A stretch of DNA of 64,000 nucleotides from Emiliania huxleyi CCMP1516. Its lineage: Eukaryota; Haptophyta; Isochrysidales; Noelaerhabdaceae. This document shows, piece by piece, positions 18,207 through 28,546 of the stretch. Every line of letters starts with the position of its first letter. Position 1 is the first letter of the stretch. The notes below the pieces were generated by a model. The model was not told the DNA's origin and did not search any database. It worked only from the letters and a program-made list of their open reading frames with translations. The position numbers were made by a program, and so were the translations under genes. The stretch spans positions 19,969 to 83,968 of the forward strand of contig NW_005197722.1 of NCBI RefSeq assembly GCF_000372725.1, given 5' to 3'.

Positions 18207-19259
18207 GCGTCCAGCGAGCGATCAGCGCCGTTCTGGCGCACGAAGGCGGACTTGATCCAAACCGACACACAGTGTCCTCACCTCCACCAGTCGAAGGTGG
18301 TGGAGCCTCTGCTAAAGCCGTCGGTGTGAGGGGAGTGCGAAAAAAAAGGGTGGAAATCCCGACAACGTATTATTAAAAAGAAAAGAAAGGGCAAAACCAG
18401 ACACGACACAATTCTTCTCAAGGTGGCAAAATTCTCGACGGCGGGCGCGGCGGGCGCGGCGACGGGCAAAGCTCGTGCAGATATGGTCCTTCGCGCCGCG
18501 CTCTTGCGTGGGCGCTCTCGAGGCCGCCGATCAGCCTACCTGCCGACTACACCGCAGCCATGTGGCCTGCCAATTTCACTTTCAAGAGCAGCAATACGCG
18601 CTTTGTCAATCATCCGTTGAATCACACTCGCGACCTGGGCAGCGACGTCGCTGCCCGCATTGAACTCATGACGCGCCCCGACTGGTGATGGCGTATGTTG
18701 ATCGCGGCCTGCAGTGAGGAGCTACGTCGCCCGCCTCGACCTGCTCGCGGTGGCGGCGGCGGCGTCCGACGAGCGCGCGGGCGGCGTGGAGGGCTAGAGC
18801 AGGCGCAGCGGCGAGGGGGGCGCGCATGGGCCATGGCTTATCACTTCACTTTTTCGACCAATTTTATTGCTGAACAGTTTTGTCATCAGTGTTGAATGTT
18901 GCCCATTTAGCACCCGCTCCTGACCCATCTTCCGCTCTCCCCCGATCCGCGATCGTGCGGCGCGCGCCTCGCGGGCCGTGGGACCCCACATCGGACCACT
19001 ACGCGCATGGGTACCTCCCGTAAAAGGACCCGCGCCGGAGAGCGCTGTGCGGAAATACCGTAAAAGTGCATCAATGGGCAGCTGCAACCCGCTCCGGTAG
19101 AATGGCGCCGCACTCCCGCAACAACCACTCGGCAGCATCCCACGGCTAGAAAAAAATTTTTTGAGCGCGCCCTGGTTTTTTCCGTGCGCACCGCCCCGCA
19201 CTATCAGCCCTGCTTATCGACTTGACCGCCTGTGCGACTTGACCGCCGGTGGCCGCCCC
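18207..19259. promoter_or_regulatory. Divergent intergenic region between SPX and CWF19-like genes
   Basis: About 1 kb separates two start codons facing away from each other, so both promoters should lie here. No core promoter motif can be asserted. A small open exon-like frame lies at 18560-18688. Confidence 0.4.
18560..18688 (+). CDS. Short exon-like ORF (42 aa)
   Basis: MWPANFTFKSSNTRFVNHPL continues NHTRDLGSDVAARIELMTRP and stops at TGA. Its codon use is less GC-extreme and its residue mix is protein-like. The frame also stays open upstream (ISLPADYTAA). It could be an exon of an unrecognised gene or a gene remnant. No family recognised. Confidence 0.3.
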   Translation: MWPANFTFKSSNTRFVNHPLNHTRDLGSDVAARIELMTRPDW

Positions 19260-20912
19260 ATGTCAGCGCTCGGCTCCATGGGCATCCGCTTCGTCTCCAA
19301 GGCGGAGATCGAGGCTGTGCAGCAGAAGGCCGACGAGGCCCGCGCGGCGAGCCAAAAGGCGGCTGCCGCGCAACGCAAGGTGGAGGGCGAGGCGAAGCGG
19401 CAGCGCGTGGCGAGCGGCGATGCGTCATGGGTCGCGCCGGCGGTGGAGAGGCGGCTCAAGCACAAGAAGAAGGACAAGAAGGAGAAGCGCGAGAAGAAGC
19501 CGAAGAAGCACAAGCACAAGCACCGGCAGAGCGGCTCCGAGAGCAGCAGCGAGGAGGAGGAGGCGGCCGCGGCGAGGGAGGGGCAGCCCGCTGCGCCGCC
19601 GGCGGAGGCGCCGAAGAGCCGCGACGCCGCCGGGCTCGGCTTCATGAACGCGGCGCCCGCCGGCTTTGGCGCCGCCCTGGTCGGCCGGCGCGCCGGCGCG
19701 CCCGCTCCGGCCGGGCCGACCGCCGATGAGGCGGCGGCGGAGGCGAAGGCGCAGGCGAGGATCGCGCGGGAGCTGAACCCATACGCGGACGCGGCAAAGG
19801 ACTCCTCGCAGTGGACGCGCGACGGAGTGGCGCGCTTCTCCCACGCTGCAAACGGAGGCGACGGCAGCGGCGGCGGCGGCAGCAGCGGCGGCGGCGGTGG
19901 CGCGCCGGTTGGTGCTGCTGCTGTGTCTCGGCCCGCCGGCACCGACGGGGGCGCGAGCTGGCGGCAGAAGCAGCTGCTCCGCGCCGTCGAGCACGCCCAG
20001 TCGAGCGGCGGCTCGCTGCAGGCGCCAGCACTTGAGAGACACTTCCGAGACACTTCCGAGACACTTCCGAGACACTTCCTCGACAGGTCGCAGACACCTC
20101 CGAGACACTTCCGAGACACGTGGTAGAGACCTCCTCGCCAACCGCCGCGAACAGGCGGTCTGCCTCGAGCGGTTCGGGAGCCTCGAGTCGCTGCCCGAGA
20201 TGCGCCGCATCCAGCAGGAGCTGCAGCGGGGAGGAGGAGGAGGAGGAGCGGGCTCGCACGCGCACCTGCAGGCGACCGCAAGAGATGCGAGGAGGCTGGT
20301 AGTGGTCAGTGGTGACAGCAGCTCGCACGCGCGCACCTGCAGGCGATCGCTGAGCGGCAGAGGGAGCACCGCAGGGCCCACGGGCCGGGCGGGGAGGGGG
20401 CGGGCGGGCTCTCCCCCCCTCCCGGCGGCCTGATGCGGCCCCGCTTGTCGGGCGGCGGAGCGTCGCGCTTCGAGCAGCGCGGCGGTGGGGAGGAGCAGCT
20501 CAACGCGTTCCAGTCGGACGGCCGCCTGCCTCACCGCCTCCCTCGAGACGCGGGTCTCACGCGCCATGAGCGAGCAAGGGCCGTGCATGCGTAGGCAACT
20601 TCCTCACCTCCTTCCTCGAGAAGCAGCAGGAGAAGGAGCGGCTGGCGTCCCTCCCCCTGCCGGGCAGGGAGGTGCGGGAGCGAGGAGGCCCGCACGCGCC
20701 TCTCTCTTGAGACGGAAGCCGAGAGCCGCATCCCCCACCCTAGCCCCAGCCCTGTAGGCCGCACGCGCATCTCCCACTGGGACGAGAACCCGAACGCACG
20801 CTCCGGAGGCGGAGGCGGAGGCGGCGGCGGAGGCGGAGGAGGAGGAGGCGGCGGAGCCGAGGCGGCGGGCGGCGCGTCGCCTGAGCCAGACTGCGCAGAT
20901 GCCAAGAGCGCG

Positions 20913-20943
<31 letters not shown>

Positions 20944-23900
20944 AGCGGCTGGCCGCGAGGGCGAGGGAGGAGGTGTGGCGAGGGAGGAGAAGGCACGGCC
21001 CGTTGCCTGAGCCTTGCCGCGCTCTTGCTGCAGGCGAGGGAGGAGCGGGTGAGGGAGGAGGAGACTCGCGCCGAGGAGAAGGCTGCGGAGCGGCGCGGCC
21101 CTTGTGTCGCGGCGCGGCGAGGGCACGCGCGCGCCCTCACCACCTTCCGCCCTCGCCCTCGCGCCAGGCGCGCGTTTCTCTACGGCGGGCGAGGGCAGGC
21201 TCGAGGAGAGGCTGCCGGCGAGGCGGCGGAGAGAGAGGCGGAGAGAGGGGCGGAGAGAGGGGCGGAGAGAGGGGCTCGTGCCCGCGGCGGTGCGGAGGGC
21301 GAGCCCGCGCGGGGCGGGGAGGCGGCGGGCGGGGCGGCGGCGGGCGGCGGCGGTGGCGGAGCCGGAGCCGGAGGTGGTGGCGGCAGCGCGCAATCGGCGC
21401 AATCGGCGCCCGCAGCGCAGGTGGAGGTGGATGCAAACAAGCTGGCGGCAAAGGCGCTGCGAGCGAAGATGCGAGGCGACACGGCCGAGTACGAGAGGCT
21501 GCAGGCGCAGGCGGACGCGGCGGCCGCCGCCGCTCCGCCTGCTCCTCCGCCGGCTGCGGCGCCGTCTGGAGGCGGAGGAGCGGGAGGTCGAGGCACGAAC
21601 GTCGAGGTGCTTGTCCTGTGGCGGGGGAGGGCGGACATGTCCATGTGCATGTCCAGGACACGTCCACGACATGTCCGAGACCTGCCCCATAGGTGCTTGT
21701 CCCGGAGGGGAGCGTTGGGATGCTCATCGGCAAAGGCGGCTCGACGATCCTGGCGAGGGAGGAGGAGCCGCGGGGCTTGCCCAGGACACGTCCAGGACAC
21801 GTCCAAGACTTGTCCTGCAGGCCATGGAGAAGGAGTCGCAGGCACGCATCCGGCTGCTCTCCGAGCCGGACGCGGAGACAGGCGACGGGCGCAGCCGGCG
21901 CCCGCTGCGAGGCGGCAGGCTGCCGTTGACCCGAGGGGTTGCCTCGAGATTCAGGCGAGCGGATCGTGCTTCTGCGAGGGGAGGAGGACGCCGTCGACCG
22001 CGCGCAGGCGCTGGTCGGGGATGGGCGCTGTCCGAGGCGAGATCGGCCGAGATCGCACACCGCGCACGGGTCGAGACTAGGCGCTGATCGAGGAGCGGCT
22101 GTCCGAGGCGGCGGAGCGGGAGGCGCGCGGAGGCAAGGGGCGGGGCGGCAAGAAGCTCAAGCGGCGCCGGCCAGACAGGGCCCGGCCGGCGGCGGTCGAG
22201 ATGGTGCCAGCGTTCGACGCGGCGGCCAGACGCTCGAGGTGGTCGAGCGGCCACGAGCGGCGTGTCTTCACACGTCTGGCCGTGAGCAGGCGACCGGGCA
22301 GCTCAAGGTGGTCGAGCGGCGCGTCGAGGCGAGCGAGCGGGCGGGCAGGAGGACCGGGAGGTCGGCCGAGATCAGCCGAGATCAGCCGAGATCAGCCGAG
22401 ACTAGGCGAGCGAGGCGGCGGGCGGGCGGGGCGGCGGCAGCGAGAGCGACGGCGAGGAGGCGCTGTCGACGCGGCGGCCAAAGCGCGTGCAGCGGTTCGA
22501 CAAGGGGTCGGGCGAGCGGACAAAGTACTTTCGAGACGACGACGCCGGCGCGTCGCTCTCGTCGGCCTCCGAGGGGGGCGCGGCGAGGAGTCGAGCGTTG
22601 ATCATGCGGACGGCTCCGCAGGCGCGTCGCTCTCGTCGCTCTACGAGGAGGCGCGGCGCGGCGCCGGCAAGACGATCGACGACCACTACGCCGACAACGT
22701 TGCGCGGGCAGGCCGCAAGTACAAGGGGCCGGCCAGTGCGGACGACGAGTACGACAACGACGGCGGCGTCGAGATGCGAGCGTCTCGGCCGAGCCAGGAG
22801 GGCGTGTCCCGGACAGGCCCACGACACGTCCACGCGCCCACAGGCACGAGTCTCGCCTCAGCCGCAAGTCGGACGCGAAAAGGAAGCAGGCGGAGGCGTC
22901 GCAGCAGGCACCGTCTTCCTAGACGCTTCCTAGACGCTTCCTAGACGCTTCCTAGACACTTCCTCTGGAGGCGGCGCAGCGGGCGGCGGTCCAGAGGCGG
23001 CGGGGTGCGCTCTTGGACCCTTTCTCTCCCCCTCTCGCAAACTGTCTCTCGTAGGCGGCGGCCGAGAGGCGGCAGGGCGCCCTCGAGCAGACGGCGGAGA
23101 AGCGCTTCAACGAGCGGAAGCATCTCGTCGTAGCGCTGGGCGAGCTTGTACTGTCGCGCGCTGCAGGAGGAGCCGGGTTGACCCGAGGTGCCGAGGCTGT
23201 AGGAGAGCACGTCTACTTGCGGCTGCAGGACAAGGCACCCATCGGGCTCGGGCATTGCGTCATCGAGCCGATCGAGCACGTCCCCTCTCACGTCGAGGCC
23301 CTCTCCCCCCCTCTCTCTCCCCCTCTCTCCCTCTCTCCCCCTCTCTCCCGCTCCCCGCGTTGTGCTCGCATCATTTCCCTAGATGATCTTGTTCCTGTTT
23401 TCTGATCCTTTTTATCGTTTTCTGTTTCTGAGCTTTTAATTATTGTGCGCATCATCCCCTGCATATCGGCTGTTTGTCTGTTTACCCCCGGGNNNNNNNN
23501 NNNNNNNNNNNNNNNNNNNNNNNNNNNNNNNNNNNNNNNNNNNNNNNNNNNNNNNNNNNNNNNNNNNNNNNNNNNNNNNNNNNNNNNNNNNNTCCAAAAG
23601 TGCCTGTTGCGCATGTTTGCGGCGCGTGGGGCGCAGCTGGTGTCGCTCGAGCAGCTCGGCGACTGTGCGTGGTTGGGCGTCTGAACCGGACGGATCACGA
23701 ACAGGTCTTTCTCGAGCAGCACTTGCGCCTCGGCAGCGCCGGGCTGCCCTCGCGAGACACGATGGCGATCGAGTGCATCCCTCTGCCGGCGCGCGACGCG
23801 GCCGCCGCGCCAGGCTACTTCAAAAAGGCGCCGAGGTCGAGCGGGGCGAGGAGAGGGGGGAGGAGAGGGGGGAGGAGAGGGGGGAGGAGAGGGGAGGAGA

Positions 23901-24658
23901 GGGGGGGGGTCACGCCTCCCTGCTGCAGGGGGGGGGTGGGCGGGGTTCACGCCTCCCTCTGCTGCAGGCGATCCTCGAGTGCGACGAGGAGTGGTCGCAG
24001 CACAAGAAGATCTACGACACGGGCGGCTGTGTGCGGGGCGCCGCCCCAGCCCCGGCTCCTGGTTCGCTCAACTGAGTATGAGTCCACCAGGAGCGTCTCA
24101 TTGCGTAGGGACGGTCCCGGCGGGCTTCTCGTACTTCGCCGTCTCGTTCGCGCTGCAGGCGTGCCGCGCGCCGCCAGAGTGGTGGCCCGGCCACACGCCC
24201 GAGTGGTTGCCGAGCCGCGACGTGACTCACTGCCGCTGGACCGGCACTGCCGCTGGACCGGCAGGCGGGCTACGCCCACGTGGTCGAAGACGAGGCGGAG
24301 TGGAACACGGACTTCGGGCGCGAGACGGTCCTTGGCGCTCACCACGTCTGGACGAGCCTTGCCCGAGGCGTCTCTCACCCGCTCGGAGACCCTCCTTCGC
24401 AGGTCGAGGGCCTGATCGAGTTCGACGGCGCCGGCATCCCTCTCAAGCGGCGGCCGCCCTTGCCGTTCGAGGAGATGCGATCTCGCGTCGTCGACTTCGG
24501 AAAGGCGCCAGACACGCATTGCACACTCCCCGCACACTCCTAGAGACGCGATCTCGCGTCGCGGTCCTCTCGGAGCCGCCTCGGAGCCGCCTCGGAACCT
24601 TCCCGGAACCTTCCCGCAGGCGTTCGAGCCGTACGACTGGACGCAGCAGCTCTCGTAG
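19260..24658 (+). CDS. CWF19-like splicing/debranching-associated protein with an embedded KH domain, about 25 exons, interrupted by assembly gap
   Basis: Exons: 19260-20021, 20155-20271, 20343-20520, 20595-20663, 20758-20960, 21034-21081, 21199-21606, 21693-21752, 21821-21881, 21955-22007, 22081-22221, 22290-22328, 22406-22547, 22622-22775, 22844-22907, 22971-22982 (tentative), 23055-23139, 23203-23297, gap, to 23639, 23705-23827, 23968-24022, 24109-24158, 24265-24327, 24403-24504, 24620-24658; over 1,050 aa. N-terminus: MGIRFVSKAEIEAVQQ, then a Lys-rich stretch. The middle NKLAAKALRAKMRGDTAEYE is typical of CWF19L2. A KH domain follows (VLVPEGSVGMLIGKGGSTI; GKGG loop; ERIVLLRGEEDAVDRAQAL). 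CwfJ C-terminal domains: VYLRLQDKAPIGLGHCVIEP, CIPLPARDAAAAPGYFKKA, DEEWSQHKK, FSYFAVSFALQ, GYAHVVEDEAEW, FEPYDWTQQLS. Known role: late spliceosome/lariat turnover in the nucleus. Of 24 introns about 21 start GC. The CxxC usually before KHLVVALG is absent. Confidence 0.85.
23493..23592. other. Assembly gap of 100 N
   Basis: A run of exactly 100 unknown bases inside the CWF19-like gene hides most of one exon, between ...VPSHVE and KCLLRMFAARGAQL. Confidence 0.99.
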
Positions 24659-25118
24659 TACTGAGGCCCTCCCGCCCCTGCCTCCGCGGCCTCCGTCCCT
24701 CTCGAGTGTCGCGGCGCGACAGGCGACACGCCCACGCTCGTAGTCGCACGCGGGTCCCGCCTAAATCGGCTCGGTCTACTTTACGCATTTTACGGAAATG
24801 TCTTTCCTCATCCTGCTAACACGCGCCTTTCCGCTTTGTCGGCAATGGCCAATGCCCAACTTTTTTTGATTTGCGTTTTTTCCCGTTTCGTGTCACGCAC
24901 AGACAACTGACAAGAGCTCAGAGGAGGAGGATGGTGGAGAGCGGACACCGCGCAGGGCGCTCGAGCACCGCCGGGGGATAGGGGCGCGCTCCGGCGGGCG
25001 AGCAGAAGTGCGGAATAGCGGGCCAGTGCGGCGGCCGAGTGAGGCACGCACGCGCGATGGCGCGGGTGGTGGTTCGGTGGGGGAGGGGGAGGGGGGAGGC
25101 AGTTGTGCTGTGCTCACT

Positions 25119-25926
25119 TCACGACGAGTCGGCCCCCTCTTGCTCTCCCGTCTCGCCACTCGCCTCCGCATGGCGAAGGATGAGCTGCCTCAAGTTGTGC
25201 ACCATCACGGACGCCTTGCTCGCGTCGGGCGCCTACAGCGGGAGCCTCCGGGACCCTGGGCGGGCGGGCGCGGGCGGAGGAGGAGCGGGGCGCCGCCGCG
25301 CGCCTTGAAGGTGTAGTCGCGGCTGCGGCACCGGATGACGATCTCGCCCTGCTCGAGCTCGGTCACCTCCTGCGGGCCGGCGCGCGGCGCGCGGCTCTCA
25401 AGAGGGGCGGTCGCGGGGCCGGGCTCCCGAGCGCGCGGTCTCGCTGCGCCAGGGCGGGCGGGCTAGTCGCTACTGTCCGGCACACCAGGATGGATGCAAA
25501 TGTGATCTTCTTCGGCTTCCCCATTGGACGATTCTGCGTGGAGAGCTTCTGGTAATGGAGCCCGTCCAAGTCGGCAAACACGTAGCGCGGCTGCCACAGC
25601 ACCAGCTGATACGGCCCCATCCGCAGCCCCTCCTTGCCCTGAGAGCGCGGCGGCGGGGTGGAGCGCGCGCAAGCCTCGGGACGCCCCCGCACGGGCAAGC
25701 GCTGCGGGCGCGGGGCGCGGGGCGCGGGGCGCGGACGCACCGCCAGCTTCTCGAGCGGCATCTTGGTCTCCTCGACCAGTTTCTTGAGATCGTCCTCGAC
25801 TGCCTCCGTCTCCGCCGCGCACAGCCACTTCCTCGCCAGGTCCTCCACTTCCGACTCCCGTTTCGACGGCCCCGCGCCCTCCCCCGCCGTCGCCGGCGGC
25901 GACGCCGAGCTGTCTGCCTGGCTCAT
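25119..25926 (-). CDS. Small PH-like-domain protein, 172 aa, four exons
   Basis: Model: complement of 25926-25741, 25638-25486, 25369-25304, 25232-25119, phases consistent. Residues 1-62 form an acidic helical leader (SEVEDLARKWLCAAETEAVE). A pleckstrin-homology-like fold follows: KEGLRMGPYQLVLWQPRYVF, DLDGLHYQKL, KKITFASILEVTELEQGEIV, IRCRSRDYTFKAPDA and the C-terminal helix ASVMVHNLRQLILRHAEA. PH domains bind phosphoinositides or proteins at membranes; the usual basic loop between strands 1 and 2 is weak here, so lipid binding is uncertain. Donors are GT, GT and GC. It is convergent with the CWF19-like gene and shares a 252-bp divergent promoter with the phosphate carrier. Confidence 0.7.
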
Positions 25927-26178
25927 GAGACGAGAGCCGGCCCCGGTTCCTCCTGGCCTATTAAAGTTGCCCTTGGCTGGACGCCCTGCGTGCGCCGCGG
26001 GGCGGGGTTTTTTCTTTTTCTAACGCTTTCTTCCTAAAGAAGTGTGGAGCCGGACGTTTTCTGAAACAAGAAAAAATCGCTGGCTCAGCATCAAAGGTGC
26101 GCCTGAAGCCGGCGTGCCCGTGCCCGCGGCCACAGCTCACCACACCTCTCTCTCCCGCCGCAGCAGTCAACCTAAACC
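25927..26178. promoter_or_regulatory. Short bidirectional promoter region
   Basis: Only 252 bp separate the divergent start codons of the PH-like and phosphate-carrier genes. It contains a T-rich tract (GGGGTTTTTTCTTTTTC) near 26005-26025. No defined motif beyond that. Confidence 0.5.
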
Positions 26179-28094
26179 ATGGTCCTCGGTCTCTCCGCCG
26201 CCTCGACTTCCTATCTCTCCGGCTTCGGCGCCTTCTCACGGGCAGCCCGCGCCAGCCTCGTGAACAAAGGCGAAACTGCCAATGCCGGCCGATGTGGGAC
26301 CCCTGCCAACCCTAGGCGAAGGAGTCCGCCGCTACCCGCCGCGCCGACGCCGCCGTGCCGGCCAAGCAGCTGATGGTTGCGGCCTCGCCGGCGGAGGGCG
26401 AGATCATGGGCCAGGGCCCCTTTGGCCTCACGTACTTCCTGCAAGGCGCGGCAGCTCTCTTGCGCCCACACCGCCGGCTCCTCCCCCCCGGTTGGCGCGG
26501 GTGCGATGTCGCGTCTCCGCCTCCGAGCCTCCCTCCGCCCTCGCCGCAGGCGCCCTCGCCGGCGGCATCTGCTGCAGCCTCACCCACGGCGCGATGACGC
26601 CCGTTGACGTCGTCAAGACTCGCATCCAGCTCGACCCGGCGACGTACAACCAGGGCTTCATCGGCGGCTTCCGCCAGATCGCCGCGGCCGAGGGCGCCGG
26701 CGCGCTCCTCACCGGCCTCATGCCGACGGCGCAGGGCTATTTCATCCAGGCGCCGATCGCCTCCCCTCTTTGCTCTTGCAGCGACACCTCCAGCCCCTCT
26801 CTCTCTCCCCTCTGCGGCGGCTCTCGCCTAGCCTGCCCTCACGGCCAACCCCCCCGCCCCCCTTCCCGCGCTCGCCAAGCCCCCCTCCCGACCCGTCCCC
26901 TCCCCCCTCCCCCTCCCTCTCCCAATCCCCCTCCCACCGCCGCCGCAACACAGCGCCCTACGCGCCGCCACCCCACCCCACCCCACCCTACTCCCCACGC
27001 CCGCCCTCACCCCCCACCCCAAACCCTCCGCAGGGCTGGTTCAAGTTCGGCGGCGTCGAGTTCTTCAAGGTCCAGCTCACCAAGACGCTCGGCGAGCAGT
27101 CTGCCTGGGACAACCGCAACTCCATCTACCTCGCCGCCGCTGCCGGGGCAGAGTTCATCGCCGACATCTTCCTGTGCCCCTTCGAGGTCCCCGCCGACCC
27201 ACCCAGCCCGCCCCCTCCCCGCCCTCTCCCCCAAGCCTCTCCCCAGACCTCTCCGCAAACCTCTCCGCAAGCCTCGCCCGACCCGACCCGCTTGCTATCT
27301 ACCTGCCGCCCGCTTCCTCGCCCTGCTGCCTGCTTGGGCCCCAGAGCCTGGACTCTGCAGGCTTGCGGCGTGGTCCGCCCCCAGCCCCCCCCCGTCCCCA
27401 CCCCACCCCTGCCCAGGCCTGCCGCATCCGCCTCGTCTCCGACCCGACCTACGCCTCCGGCATGGCTGGCTGCGCCTCGCGCCTCGTCTCCGAGAACGGC
27501 GTCATCGGAGGCTTCTACGCGGGCTTCCTCCCGATCCTCTTCAAGCAGCATCCCGCACACGATGGTCACGATGGGTGTGAACAGCGTCTCTTCACACCTC
27601 TGGCCGTGAACAGGCAGATCCCGTACACGATGGCCAAGTTCGCGGTGCAGGGCAAGGCGGCCGAGTCCATCTACGCGGGCATGGGCAGCGAGCCCTCGAA
27701 GATGAGCAAGGGCGGAAACCTCTGCGTCTCGCTCGGCTCGGGCGTCATCGCCGGCGTGGCCGCCGCCATCATCTCGCACCCGGCCGACTCGCTGCTCTCC
27801 AAAGTCAACAAGGCGGGCGCGGGCGGCTCGGGAGGGCTGATGTCGCGCCTCACCAACATCGCCGCCGAGGAGGGCTTCGTCGCCCTCGCCACCACCGGCC
27901 TCTTCGCGCGCTGCGTCATGATCGGCACATTGGGCCGCCGCCGGCCGGGCGCCTGTTAGGACGCGGTCCCTCCACCGCCCCTCCACCTCCACGTAGGCAC
28001 TCTGACTGCCGGCCAGTTTGGCGTCTTCGACATCGTCATGGGCATGGTCGGCGCGAAGAAGTTCCACTTCACCGACCCCAAGAACCCGCACTGA
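26179..28094 (+). CDS. Mitochondrial phosphate carrier (SLC25A3-like), about seven exons
   Basis: Confident exons: 26316-26445, 26550-26749, 27034-27186, 27417-27544, 27614-27924, 27997-28094. A first exon from ATG 26179 ([20 protein letters not shown]) is likely, but its donor is unresolved. Carrier repeat signatures: [20 protein letters not shown] (PxDxxKxR), [36 protein letters not shown]; also YKFGG-like [37 protein letters not shown] and a C-terminal [16 protein letters not shown]. The three-repeat order and the HPADS motif identify the phosphate carrier of the inner mitochondrial membrane, which imports phosphate with protons for ATP synthesis. Donors are GC in four introns and GT in one (27187). 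The intron at 27545-27613 shares its 3' end with introns in other genes. Confidence 0.9.
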
Positions 28095-28546
28095 GGCTGA
28101 GGCCGGCGGCGGCGGCGCGGGCGAGTGTCCCGCCGCTGCACTGCCGTCGAGTGTGCGCGGCGAATCCGCGTTTTGTCGCGCTGCGGGCCGCGGCTTTCGC
28201 GCTTAGGAGGCGAGGATCACTACATCTGTTGGCGAGTCCGCATCGCGGCTCCGCACACTGGCGCAGTTCATTCCCCCGGTAAGTGTGTCGGCGCGTGTAC
28301 AGCTCTCATATCTCGGTTCTTGCGCGGCTCATCATGTAGCAGTTCGAACTCGGCGGCGGCGTGCTCGCTCTCTCACACGTGCGCTGCATGTGCCGGGGGG
28401 TCGTCCCCGCATTTGATAATCTATTAGTATTACTCTCGATGCGGATCGCGAGTCCCGCGACACTTTTTTGGGTAAGCTAAAAAGACGTACAACGGTACAA
28501 GCTTAGTGTGAGCGGTTGCAACCCCGAGTGTGGTGTCTACCCATCT
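28095..28546. other. Convergent intergenic space
   Basis: 3' flanks of the phosphate carrier (+) and the sulfotransferase-like gene (-). Nothing else recognised. Confidence 0.5.

Noticed and set aside
20425-21690. Several overlapping minus-strand frames across the CWF19-like gene
   Set aside because: Arg/Leu-rich shadows; the plus-strand exon chain is in phase and matches a known family.
19161-24658. Two separate genes (KH protein, then CWF19)
   Set aside because: CWF19-specific segments occur on both sides of the KH domain and phases are continuous; one gene is simpler, though cDNA is needed.
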